This document shows, one piece after another, positions 28,171-37,261 of a DNA stretch of 58,668 nucleotides (position 1 is its first letter; every line of letters starts with the position of its first letter). Source of the DNA: Nostoc sp. MS1 (GTDB lineage Bacteria; Cyanobacteriota; Cyanobacteriia; Cyanobacteriales; Nostocaceae); assembly GCF_019976755.1 (NCBI RefSeq), contig NZ_AP023444.1, positions 1 through 58,668 on the forward strand. Direction: 5' to 3'. A model generated the notes under the pieces. That model saw nothing but the letters and a program-made list of their open reading frames with translations, was not told the origin of the DNA and made no database searches. A program made the translations under genes and the position numbers.

Positions 28171-28896
28171 TTATTGCTCGTTATTCAAAACATTCTCAAT
28201 CAAGTTCATGATTTCTGGCAGACGTTTAGCTAAAGCTCTCTCCTGCGGTGTTTTCGGCTCAATTTGTTGCCACTGCTTGAGCTTAGTTGACGCTTGTTTT
28301 AAAAGTACGACACCTGTCGTACTTTTCTGTTGGTCAGTATTTTGGTTGGATTCAAGGTATCTTTGTACTGTACGCAGGTTTTACCTACTACGACTGCTAG
28401 GGCAGGCATTAAAGGTTTTGTCCTTTCTTGGGCCTTCCCTTTACGTCAATAAATCCAGCAGTGCGTAGACGGTCGGCGATCACTTTCACTTCGTTTGGTG
28501 TATAGTCCCTACGTTGCTCGTTCTCTGCTATCTCTACCTGTAATGCCAAATCAGGGTCAGACTCTGCATCAAAAGGCAACATCCTGATAGGAATACGATT
28601 GTCTGGGAACTGATAAAGATACTTGTCTACCTGCTGTTCCTTTAACAATCGAATTGCGGCTAACCGATGCCCTCCAGCTAGTAACCTAAATTGATTGTCT
28701 ATTACCAATGGCTCTATCAGTCCCAAAACAGCAATTGACTCTGCCAAAGATTCAACGTGCTTTGGATTTAAAGGTCGGGTATCCTGCTCACGGTCTTTAA
28801 TCTGCTCCAGTGAAACTGTAGAGTCTTGAAGCTTTAGTGTTTGAGATTGCCCTTGTCGTTTTTGGGCGACTTCAGAATTTTATCGAAATTGGTCAT
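28171..28896 (-). CDS. parB: ParB-like partition protein (frameshifted)
   Basis: Reconstructed from ATG 28896, which overlaps the parA stop (ATGA), to TAA at 28171: about 243 aa. After the N-terminus (MTNFDKILKSPK) come SLEQIKDREQDTRPLNPKH and the ParB/Srx motif LLAGGHRLAAIRLL, then ENEQRRDYTPNE, a helix-turn-helix (PLMPALAVVVGKT), and a helical C-terminus (RALAKRLPEIMNLIENVL). Three frame changes are needed: at the A5 run near 28865, at the A4 run near 28420, and near 28380; each is one missing base. The second parS-like palindrome is inside the gene and reads as KSTTGVVLL. It partners with ParA for plasmid segregation. Confidence 0.82.
28301..28326. promoter_or_regulatory. Candidate parS palindrome 2, inside parB
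   Basis: Arms AAAAGTACGACA / TGTCGTACTTTT around CC, identical to the copy at 28105 except for one central base. It is translated as part of ParB between the helix-turn-helix and the C-terminal helices. Bacterial parS sites may lie within par genes, so the location does not argue against the role. Confidence 0.6.
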
Positions 28897-29482
28897 GAGA
28901 AAATTTCCTTGCCCACTGCCTCATAATCGCTCCAGGCATCAGAAGCACGAGCGTCTTTTACCATATAAACTGGAACTCCAAAATTTTCAGCTTTCAGGTA
29001 AACTGCCATTCTTCTGATCCAAGTTTTAAACAAGGGTAAGCCAAATTTTTCAAGACTTTCTTTGGCTTTGTATCCGTCACGGCTGGGGAAGGAGGGACAC
29101 AAGTCAATAGAACTTTAAAACGTCCTGGTGGTAATTCATTTAGTTCTCCCACAGTTTCAATCAACGCTTCTAAAGCGAAAGTGCTGGGATGGGTGGGAAT
29201 TATCAGTAAATCACTAGATTTGGCTAATGCTTTCAACTCATCACTAGCAGGACGGGCGGGAGTGTCAATAACAAGATGTTCAAAATCATCAGCTTGGTCT
29301 ATTTCGCTATGATCGTAAACATTGAAAGGACTTTTACCACGCTCAAACCAATGCAATACAGAGCGATTAAGATCACCATCAGCGAGTACAGTTTTACCTT
29401 TAGTAGCAAGGTAGGCGGCGAGATGAATCGCTGTGGTAGATTTTCCTACACCCCCTTTAAACGATGCGATAGTAATAATCAT
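28893..29482 (-). CDS. parA: ParA-family partition ATPase (one frameshift)
   Basis: Reconstructed length about 197 aa, typical of small (type Ib/ParF-like) ParA proteins. Deviant Walker A FKGGVGKSTTAIHLA at residues 8-22, Walker A' region DGDLNRSVLHW (Asp 36), Walker B FEHLVIDTPARP (about 69), and IIPTHPSTFALEALIET. A missing C in the CCCC run near 29090 splits the gene; after it the chain continues SRDGYKAKESLEKFG to AVGKEIFS. It is first in a parA-parB operon with a 4-bp overlap, and no N-terminal HTH is present, so ParB or another protein must regulate it. Confidence 0.88.
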
Positions 29483-29684
29483 TGCAGTCCCATTCAGTTA
29501 TGATGGCGGATTGTACCTTACAAAAAGCATTTTTCAACTCGGAAAATTTTAATTACTCAAGTTTATGCGTTAGAAGTGTTAGAAAAGACTTCAGAGTCAA
29601 TCTTGTCTTGAGGTGGCAGGAAATGGATGAAGTCGTCAAAAAGTATCTGCACTGGGTCTGCCTGGGGTAATCTTGGTAATCACA

Positions 29685-30258
29685 ATGGCAACCACAGGTT
29701 TTACAGGTGCGGCTGCTATCACCGCCGCTTTAGCATTTCTGGGTGGCCCTGCGGGGATGTTAGGTGGAATTGCTGTTTTGGGGCTGACAGGTTTGATTAC
29801 TGATGCCTTAGCGAAAGTCAGTTTAGAAGATTTTCTGACAGAGATTTACTGCCAGCGCCGACAGACTGAGCCACATGGTTTCTTGCTAGAAGAGATTGAG
29901 TCTTTAGTGCTGTTTGATGGCGACATGAAAGATAGGCTCAAGACAACTGTAACGGATGGATGCGGTTGTGCAACAGTGGTTAATTCTATTACCACAGATG
30001 ATGCAACTGAGGCGATCGCTATTTTAGAAAGCGTCCCAGGCATTACTCGCGCACACCACAGAGATTTTGTAAGTTCTCATCCCATTATGAGGCTGAGGGA
30101 TGGAACAGTGGTGAGAACATGGAAAAACCCCGTTGGTGTTGACCATGTTTTTTAGGCGATCGCAATGACAGAATGATTTATGGCGGCTTTGTTGGTTGGA
30201 TTCATAGTGAAGGTTTACAACAGGCGCTATCTCGTATTAGAAGAGATTTTACTTAAGT
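29685..30258 (+). CDS. Hypothetical protein with Gly/Ala-rich hydrophobic N-terminus
   Basis: Start at ATG 29685; the frame may extend upstream through KKYLHWVCLG if a base is missing near 29668. N-terminal 45 residues are hydrophobic and Gly-rich (TGAAAITAALAFLGGPAGML, then ITDALAKVSLEDFL), as in a family common in Nostoc that I know only as hypothetical. The middle is soluble (CGCATVVNSITTDDATEAIA). With one T added to the T6 run near 30150 the chain continues GDRNDRMIYGGFVGWIHSEG and ends at 30258. The membrane-seeking N-terminus and position before a DUF6883/DUF4926 set suggest a toxin-like or pore-like role, but that is inference. Confidence 0.5.
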
Positions 30259-30295
30259 TGATTAAAGATTAAGTGTTGCCGGAAACTGTGGTGTG

Positions 30296-30643
30296 ATGAG
30301 AGATGAAAATTCCCCTGATGCGATTATTGCCGACGAAAAAATCACCCGCTACTTATTAGTACCAAGAGAACAAGACGATAAATCAAAGTTTCTCGCCCAA
30401 GCGGGATTTACACCTGACAACCCAGAACTATTAAAAGCAGCAATTCGTCAACTGGCAGATACAACACCAGCAATAAAAGACAGAGATAATGAATATGGGG
30501 TGTTCTACCGCGTCACTGGTCACTTAATCGGGATAAACGAGCGAAACTTAGCAGTAATCACAGTTTGGCTGCAAAGGGCGGTTGACGGCAAGTTTCAGTT
30601 TATTACCCTCAAACCTAACAAGGAGTCTGTAAATGAACTTTGA
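30296..30643 (+). CDS. DUF6883 domain protein
   Basis: 115 aa from ATG 30296 (a GTG precedes it). Pattern as in DUF6883: ADEKITRYLLVPREQDDKSKFLAQAGF, then NEYGVFYRVTGHLIGIN and NLAVITVWLQRAVDGKFQFITLKP. Small proteins of this family sit beside DUF4926 proteins in cyanobacteria, and DUF6883 also occurs as the C-terminal domain of large polymorphic-toxin-like proteins. Here its last 11 bases overlap the next gene, so the two are translationally coupled. The toxin or nuclease role is a guess. Confidence 0.75.
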   Translation: MRDENSPDAIIADEKITRYLLVPREQDDKSKFLAQAGFTPDNPELLKAAIRQLADTTPAIKDRDNEYGVFYRVTGHLIGINERNLAVITVWLQRAVDGKFQFITLKPNKESVNEL

Positions 30644-30877
30644 ACTATACCAGCGAGTCGCTTTAAATTGTGACTTAGACGAATATCAATTAAAAAAGGT
30701 GATGTCGCCACTTTAATTGATTTTGTACCTCATCCGGGCAATGGCGCAGATGGATGTGTTTTAGAAGTATTCAATGCAACTGGTGAATCAATAGCTGTTG
30801 TCATCGTTCCGATAACTGACATTAAGCCACTGAGAAATCATGAAATTTTGAGTGTTCGTTCTTTGGTGGAAATTTAG
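30633..30877 (+). CDS. DUF4926 protein, copy 1 (one frameshift)
   Basis: ATG 30633 with AGGAG 8 bases upstream, overlapping the DUF6883 gene. It reads MNFELYQRVALNCDLDEYQL, then needs one A added to the A6 run at about 30693 to continue KKGDVATLIDFVPHPG, ADGCVLEVFNATGES, and TDIKPLRNHEILSVR up to TAG 30875. The reconstructed chain is 81 aa with the DUF4926 beta-barrel pattern (SH3-like GDVATLIDF). The family is thought to partner DUF6883 as immunity or antitoxin; unproven. Confidence 0.72.
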
Positions 30878-30885
30878 TAACAATC

Positions 30886-31101
30886 ATGAAATTATTAGAT
30901 GTTGTTGCCCTAACCGAAGACTTACCAGAGTTGGAATTATATCGCGGTCAAGTAGGGGTGATTGTAGACGAATATGAAGGAGAAGTGTTTGAAGTAGAAT
31001 TTAGTGACCTAACAGGACAAACTTACGCAGTAGAAGCTTTAAATGCAAGTCAGCTAATGGTTTTGTATCATCAGCCAATTGGGGAAAGAACCTTAGTATA
31101 A
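30886..31101 (+). CDS. DUF4926 protein, copy 2
   Basis: 71 aa, intact, starting 8 bp after copy 1. Sequence KLLDVVALTEDLPELELYRG, then GQVGVIVDEYEGEVFEVEFSD and TYAVEALNASQLMVLYH is the standard DUF4926 form and is only distantly similar to copy 1. Two different DUF4926 genes after one DUF6883 gene suggest successive duplication or alternate partners. The three genes form one operon on the plus strand. Confidence 0.82.
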   Translation: MKLLDVVALTEDLPELELYRGQVGVIVDEYEGEVFEVEFSDLTGQTYAVEALNASQLMVLYHQPIGERTLV

Positions 31102-31433
31102 GTCGTGGAGATTAGTTAGAGTGATTCATCAACAGCTAACTTTCATGACACATTCACATCGAAAGTATTGTGATTTTGCACAGCATTAAGAAACAGAGCA
31201 ATTAATTTCTTACCAAGGGTTGTCAAGAGCTAAGGAATAGTAAGGGTTTTATCGGGGTGCGACAGCATAACCTTCTTGCTCAGTATTGGCTTGCATAGAT
31301 AAATTACATATTACTTTTACTTTTTATCAGTAGATTCGATGGTTATTTCTTGAGTTACTGTACAACAGGCGGGGAGTATAAATTAATGCCTTATTTTGTT
31401 TAACAGGCATCTTGTAATTTAGGTTCTCCATAT
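31102..31433. other. Intergenic, no gene seen
   Basis: AT-rich sequence between the DUF4926 operon and the lipoprotein gene. No strong hairpin, repeat or open frame is evident by eye. Confidence 0.5.
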
Positions 31434-31687
31434 ATGAGAAATAGATTAGTGTTAATTTTTCTTTGTCAAGCTTTACTTGGATTTTGTTTAACAGCCTGTT
31501 CTAGCAATATTAACAGTAGTAGCGTAAAAGCAAATATACCATCAACCCCAGTTTCTAAACAGCAAGAAAATGTAGCTAGTTCTACTGTGGAACAAAATAC
31601 AGATAAAAATCTATATCTTCTGATATATCAACACAAAGTAAAGCAGTTCAGGAAACATTAAAAAGTAATTTAAACTCAACTAAGTAA
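31434..31687 (+). CDS. Small putative lipoprotein (one frameshift)
   Basis: ATG 31434 begins MRNRLVLIFLCQALLGFC, ending in the lipobox LTAC (Cys about residue 22), after which the chain is Ser/Asn-rich. Adding one A to the A5 run near 31605 changes the end to KKSISSDISTQSKAVQETL and a stop at 31687, about 84 aa, which reads better than the raw frame. Predicted as a membrane-anchored lipoprotein of unknown function. The stretch 31690-31800 may hold a further short helical frame but I do not call it. Confidence 0.5.
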
Positions 31688-31991
31688 AAGTTACTTCTAG
31701 ATGAAATAAAGACACAGCAAGCTAAAGCTCAGTTTAAAAAATCAGAAATGATGCTAATGCTGATGTTGAAACAGCAACGTAATTTAGTAATTTCTTGTAA
31801 CTGATTAGTCAGTTATAAACTCAGTTAATACTGATTAAAAAGAGATATAAAATGCTAAATAATTGACAACTTTAGATACTTGAGAAAATTTTATACTCTC
31901 TATAGCTTTTTTTTTAGCTTCAATCAAAAATCTTCCCTAACCGAATTTGTGTAATGTATTTTATCAAGTGGGCAAAGCCCGCTCGGAGACT

Positions 31992-32823
31992 ATGCGGATC
32001 AATTCACTCAAATTTTTGATTTTACCGACTACTGCGGTTATGTTCGTCGCTTCCAGTCTTACTTTTCAGTAGAGGCAGCTACGGTTACCATCGGTGCTAA
32101 CCGTGATACAACTCTATTCCAGAACAACCCCAACAATAGCTTGGGACTTGGACAGGGAATATTCGCGGGAAATAATGGACAGAATTCGCCCCGACGCGGC
32201 TTGATCGGGTTCGATATCGCTGGCAATATAAGGTGGGAGCGACGATTACCGGGGCGCAACTTACTCTATTTCTCGGACAAGTAGCCGGGAAAATGGGGAG
32301 GAGGTGGTGGTGACGCAACGCCCCGGAACATCTCTCTGTTTCGAGTTAACGACTCTTGGAACGAGGGAACAGTAGGTGTGGCGGGACAACCCATAGCGGG
32401 GAGCGGTCAGGGAAATCCGGCTAATCCGGGAGACGCGACCTGGAACTTTCGCTCCTTTAATACCCTTCCCTGGGGAACACCGGGAGGCGATTTTAGTAGT
32501 ACTCTAGCGCGACCGCGACAGTCGGTCAGACTCTCAATAAAGCTATACTTGGAGTTCCACGGCGCTTTGGTTTCCGACGTACAGAGCTGGCTAAATAACC
32601 CGTCCGCGAATTTCGGATGGTTACTACAAGGAGATGAAAGCGCGGCTACTACCTTCCGAGCTTTTACTCGCGCGAGGCATCTCCAGCACTCGTACCCCAA
32701 TTATTAGTCACCTATGAAACCTCATCGGCGACCCCGGTTCCAGAACCGTCAGGCATCGCCGGAGTCATCGGTCTAGTAATCGGTACCGGAGTAATTAAAA
32801 TTAAGAGAAAGAGTCTTAAGTGA
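31992..32823 (+). pseudogene. DNRLRE-type PEP-CTERM protein, frameshifted
   Basis: ATG 31992 gives a signal peptide (LKFLILPTTAVMFVASSL), then after one added T near 32069 VEAATVTIGANRDTTLFQNN, RRGLIGFDIAGNI, GATITGAQLTLFLGQVAG, SLFRVNDSWNEGT, WNFRSFNTLPWGTPG, SDVQSWLNNPSANFGWLLQG, and finally a PEP-CTERM tail with VPEPSGIAG, a hydrophobic helix and KIKRKSLK, stop at 32821. This is the DNRLRE beta-sandwich plus surface-sorting signal. At least four single-base breaks occur. Base composition is clearly more GC-rich (many CGCG, GGGA) than the flanks, so the segment probably came from another cyanobacterium. Confidence 0.75.
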
Positions 32824-33054
32824 ACAGATTCGGTTCTCCAAGCTCGGTTACGCGAAAAAGTCGCTTAAGCCTTCTCCAGTCGGACTAACGAGGTTTAAAC
32901 TGACAGAAATAAGCTAAAACCATTGCTACGTCGAACTTGTACGCGAAAGTTAGCCAGATCCGAAGGCTAATTACTAAAATCAGCCGTAGTGAGTAGTTGC
33001 AAAGATATTAAGAAAAAAGTTCTCCTTTTTTAAGTTGGTATCCAGCTTAAGAAA

Positions 33055-33231
33055 GTGAGCGCCCTTTACGGTTTAGATGTCTGGCTGGGGCGATCGCCTA
33101 ACGTGATTTACTTAGCCCTTGTGATCGTACTTATTCCCTTGGGCTTGTTCCTCTCTAATAAAAATGTCGTCAAAGGCTCAATTGCCGACAAACGGGCAAG
33201 GCGATCGCGCCTACTCATAAGAGAGTGTTAA
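33055..33231 (+). CDS. Possible small membrane protein, 58 aa
   Basis: From GTG 33055: a short polar start, one strong transmembrane helix (VIYLALVIVLIPLGLFLS), then a basic tail (NKNVVKGSIADKRARRSRLL). There is a weak ribosome binding site (AAGAAA). It ends just where the psb34 remnant begins. I do not recognise the family. The preceding 32824-33054 has no feature I can name. Confidence 0.4.
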   Translation: MSALYGLDVWLGRSPNVIYLALVIVLIPLGLFLSNKNVVKGSIADKRARRSRLLIREC

Positions 33232-33388
33232 TAACGAGGACGGCGTTCTGAATAACTACGCAACTGAACCCAAGATGTACTACGCTGAATACCCAGCAAT
33301 TTAGGAACAACGTAGATACCTTATACAAGGCGTGTTCGCTACTTTAATAGTTACTGCTCTAGTTTTAGTCGGTATTAGTGTTAGCTAA
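33227..33388 (+). pseudogene. Remnant of psb34 (Ssl1498-type photosystem II assembly protein)
   Basis: The frame from 33227 reads NNEDGVLNNYATEPKMYYAE, YPAI, a TAG stop at 33302-33304, then EQRRYLIQGVFATLIVTALV and LVGISVS with a final stop at 33386. This matches the small thylakoid protein Psb34: conserved N-terminal NEDG...NNYATEPK-YYAEYP, an RRY turn and one transmembrane helix. There is no start codon upstream in frame, and the internal TAG is not at a homopolymer, so this is true decay. It shares the GC-richer block with the PEP-CTERM gene. Confidence 0.8.
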
Positions 33389-33444
33389 AATTTTTTGATT
33401 TCGGTATCGCTGCATCTCATCGTCATTCGGGCTTCAAGAATCAG

Positions 33445-33472
33445 CCTCGGTACTCAACACCGAGGTTTTTTA
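33445..33472 (+). terminator. Rho-independent terminator
   Basis: Stem CCTCGGT / ACCGAGG with a 7-nt loop followed by TTTTTTATT; it ends the former psb34 unit. From 33473 to 33950 no gene is called, though the minus strand near 33540-33660 encodes a short fragment (DADYEGHSLSMLQKIAHAIN) that may be a gene remnant. Confidence 0.75.
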
Positions 33473-33959
33473 TTATCAAGGGAGATGGCTTGTTTCTTAG
33501 ATACTGTTTGACTTATGAAGGTTTCCATATTCGCATCCAGTTACTCATACTTATTCTATGAGAGTAAGTTGAATCTCTACCCATTGATTGATAGCGTGAG
33601 CGATTTTTTGCAGCATTGAAAGTGAGTGTCCTTCGTAATCAGCATCAATAGTCGTGCAATTAAAGTTACAGATGACAAATTAAAAGTTATGGCTGAATGG
33701 TTGATTTTTCAAGATTTTTTCTGCTCTCGGTTTTCTGTTCCGTTGATACTCACGCCCCTATCTATACTAACGGTTAAGCTTTAATGCCAGTTCATAAATA
33801 TTTTAAAAAATATTTTTGGATACTATTATACAAACAAATTATCTCTAATACTTCTATAGACAGAGGTTCCGCAAATAATTAACTCTTAACCTGCAATATA
33901 TAGCTAGAACATGTGTTACTTAATAGCGATATGAATTGATGTGAGTCCGCATGAATTGA

Positions 33960-34345
33960 CCAAGGTTCGAATATTTTAATAACAGGAATAATGGGAAAAA
34001 AGAGGTAAACAGAATCACATTTGTGTATTGTAGACATGAATTTATTGATGTATATGAAGTAGTATCCGGTAACTCAGATGAAATCAAACAACAATGTCTA
34101 AAATGTACGTCAATAGCATAATTTATCGTGCAATTGAACTGTGAATGGCGCACACCACACTTGTAAATCATTGGGTAAAACTCGTAGGGAAAGAATTACC
34201 CGATACTCCAGAGTATACTGATATGCCACAAATAGGAGAACTCGATAAATTAGAAACCTTTGTCGGAGTAAGAAAAATAAGATTTGGCTTTTGACGGTGG
34301 TGAATCACTGCACTCAAGATATTCTTGCATGGGTGATTAGCGATG
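33960..34345 (+). pseudogene. IS1-family transposase remnant
   Basis: Fragments in different frames follow the IS1 InsA/InsB order: RGKQNHICVYCRHEFIDVYE (zinc-finger C-terminal part), DEIKQQCLKMYVNSI, HTTLVNHWVKLVGKELPDTP, DKLETFVGVRKNKIW, and VNHCTQDILAWVISDV. Several indels and point changes separate them, some outside homopolymers, and both ends are missing. It is replaced on the right by GC-rich short repeats. Confidence 0.75.
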
Positions 34346-34349
34346 TCTG

Positions 34350-34495
34350 CGACAAGCCCTACTCTTTTCCTACGGGACGCTGGCGCGAACGAGAACGGCT
34401 TCGGCAGTTTCGACTCGACGGGAACCGCCTTCCCTACGGGACGCTTCGCGAAGGCGCAGCCTCTGTCTACGACACGCTCCGCGAACGAAGATAAG
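34350..34495. repeat. GC-rich cyanobacterial repeat cluster
   Basis: Contains CTACGGGACGCT twice (about 34369 and 34433) and GCGAACG/GCGAAGG words, the kind of degenerate tandem repeat common between genes of Nostoc-type genomes. It is fused to the end of the IS1 remnant. Confidence 0.6.
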
Positions 34496-34771
34496 ACTTG
34501 AACTGCCTCACCGCAAAGCGTCTACGCAGTACAGGAACAAACATTATCCTATTCCAAAGCAAAAGAAATGCTGAGATCTCCTGTTCAACTCTTATTACAC
34601 TATCTTAAATATCGTTGTGTTCCCTTGTTTAGCAACGCTCTAGAACAGCTAAAACTCATTGATGAATTAGCTAAGGCAGTAGTAACTGAAATTATTCCAG
34701 AAGTAAAACCAGAACAAAAATCTGCCAAGACGAAATTTACTCAAGAAACTAAAAATGTTAAAGAGGTAAGC

Positions 34772-36837
34772 ATGAATACTCTAACCATTGATACCAAAAC
34801 AAATTGTTATGTTATCGACGCTAACCAAATGAAAAATATGCAACAAAATGTTGCAACATCTTTTGTTTTTGAAAAAGGCACTTTTGATATCAGGATTATT
34901 AGAGGTAGATATAGCCACAGCAATACCACAACATCTGGAGAACCTTTTGTTTTACTGTGGATATATGGAGATAACGGCAGTACATTTATTAACAGGTCTA
35001 CAGGTTTTGAGGTAGGCGCAACATGGACGACGCTCAATGGTTACAATGATACTTTAAAGCTTGAAGTCAAAGAAAGAGCAGTTCTCAATGCTTTATTTTT
35101 GATTTTAACAATGAAGATAATAATGGTTCAATTGACCTCTTAATTACAAGCGACAAGCATTTTTTAACCCAGTAAGCTTAACAGTAGACAGCAAACGTAA
35201 CTGTTATGTTATTGACAATAATTACCTTTCTAATCTCAAACAATCTGGTTCTAACTTGATTGAGTTGAATCCAGGTAGTTATCGCATCAAAATTCGTGAA
35301 GGCAATGCCAGCTATTGGTCAGATAGCAAAAGTTTAATATAGAACCTTGGGCTTTAATGTTGCTCAAAGGCGGAAAATTTATTACAAAACTGACTGGTGT
35401 TGAAACTGACGAAACTTGGGTTTCATTAAATGGACTTAAGGAGGAAGTAGTTTTAGAAGTCAAAGAAAAACTACACTGACAGGTTTATTTTTTGACACCT
35501 ACAAAGAAGATAACGAAGGGCAGATTATTCTGACAATAGAGCAAATGAGCGATGCTGAAATAAATGAAAAACGGCAACAGTGGGAAAATAACATTTCTAG
35601 TTCTATAGAGGAAGAACAGAAAGATATAGAACGGCGGCAAGAAAATTATACGTTTGACTTCACATTCCGGTTTGAAGAAGAGGAATTTAAGAAAAAGTGG
35701 GAAGAGCAATTAAAACAGATTGATAGCTCTATCAAAGTAACAGAGAAAATTGATATAACGCTAGAAAATAAGTATTGGGAGCAACTTGAACAATTACTGT
35801 TCAAGAATTACGAACAGCACTTCAAGAGCCTGTCCATAGAAATTGCAAAAGTTAAGTTTTCGATGGATGCTTATCTAGAACAGGTAGAGTTGAGCTTGAG
35901 ACAGAACTTGCAAGGTTGGTCTGACTATTACTTAGAGCGGATATTGGAAGATAAGATTAACGTTCAGATATCAAACAAAATTAACCAACAAATCAACCTC
36001 TATTTTGACCAAAATTTTGAACAACAAATTCGCAACAACATCGGCTTAATTATCAGCAACATCATCAATAAGCAGGAACTTAACCAGTACGTTAATCAGC
36101 AATTAAATCATTCTTTCGAGCAAAATATTCGCAATAATATCAACCAGATTACCCATAGCATTATCAACAATAATACTGAACTGAATCAATATGTAGACCA
36201 ACGCTTACAGTACAATGTCACCAACAATAACGTCTTCATTAATCAAATCTTTGAGAATGAGCAATTAACTCAGAAGATTCAAAATATCTTTATCGATAAT
36301 TCTCAAATTCACCAAACGATTGAGAGCCTTGTTATCAATAGTCCTGAAATTAACAACCGAGTTCTCAATTTTGTTGTTAATAGTACGGAAATTAACAACA
36401 AGATTAGCAATATCTACAGAGACATTGACATCAAGATTGAGAACGTCCGTAATGAATGGAATCAAACATTCATCACTCTGGTGAGACAGTACGTTGATGA
36501 ATTAATAGCTATCATTGGCAATAGAGAATCGTTCAATATTCAAATTGCGAATATCATCAACGTCAAGATGGATGAACTGCTCAACCAAATTTTGAGAATT
36601 AGAAACGAGTTGACTGCGTTCATCAACAACTCAGACAGAAATCTTTATGAGTGGACTTTGGGTGAACTCATGGTGATTAAAGGTTGTTTAACTGATCGCC
36701 AGGCTCTTGTCGAGCAGTTAGTCACTTTCAGTTCTGAACTTAGGGTCAAACTAGATAATACTAACTGTGTTGATATCAACACATTCAAGCCTTTCAAGCC
36801 TTTCTCAGTTCCGCAACAGTTACCAGTAAATAGATAG
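34772..36837 (+). CDS. Large protein: two homologous N-terminal domains plus Asn/Gln-rich coiled coil (frameshifted)
   Basis: ATG 34772 is preceded by AAAGAGGT. Reconstructed about 690 aa. Domain 1 (34.77-35.15 kb) TIDTKTNCYVIDANQMKNM, GTFDIRIIRG, TGFEVGATWTTLNGYND, and domain 2 (35.17-35.53 kb) TVDSKRNCYVIDNNYLSNLK, GSYRIKIREG, TGVETDETWVSLNGL are clear paralogues. After EQMSDAEINEKRQQWENN the chain is 400 aa of coiled coil with Asn/Gln-rich repeats of roughly 30-40 residues (NQYVNQQLNHSFEQNIRNNI). Four single-base gaps, each in a T or A run (near 35093, 35155, 35328, 35468), are needed. The layout suggests a fibre or tether; no family is recognised. Confidence 0.65.
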
Positions 36838-37050
36838 ATTGGCATTGCTGAATGAAGGTATGATTCTTGTAGCATCTTGCCCGCCCCTGAAATACAACCG
36901 ACAGGCAAGATGCCTATCCTACAAAGCCAGAAAAATTATTCGCGCGGAATAATCGCGAATAATGTAGGAACTGGGGTCAAATGAGCAATCGTACAGATAG
37001 TTACGCTAAGGCTGTAACCTTTACTGGGTAAGCATTCTGAAATTCGATAT

Positions 37051-37170
37051 CTTACCAATTCTCGATGTACCAATTAACCTATAAGCTATTTGGTACAGCT
37101 TTTTTATACGGTACAGCAAGGGTTTGAAGCTTCTAAATTTCAGAGGCTTTAATTGGTACAGGTTTATCCC
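37051..37170. repeat. GTACC repeats beside the tyrosine recombinase
   Basis: Inverted pair TGTACCAA (37066-37073) / TTGGTACA (37090-37097) with a 16-bp spacer, plus further copies: TTACCAATT at 37052, CGGTACAGC near 37119, and AATTGGTACAG near 37156. This is adjacent to the 3' end of the recombinase gene, a place where core-type recombination sites are often found. 36838-37050 shows nothing else. Confidence 0.55.
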
Positions 37171-37261
37171 ACGTAGACAGGATGCTGAAAACTTGGTATA
37201 TTTTTCTCATAAATGTTCAGAAATTACTTTTCTGGATGCAGCTAAACTTCACCCCTATTTC

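Noticed and set aside
33920..34171. 83-codon minus-strand frame
   Set aside because: It is the antisense of the IS1 transposase remnant, whose plus-strand fragments follow the family order.
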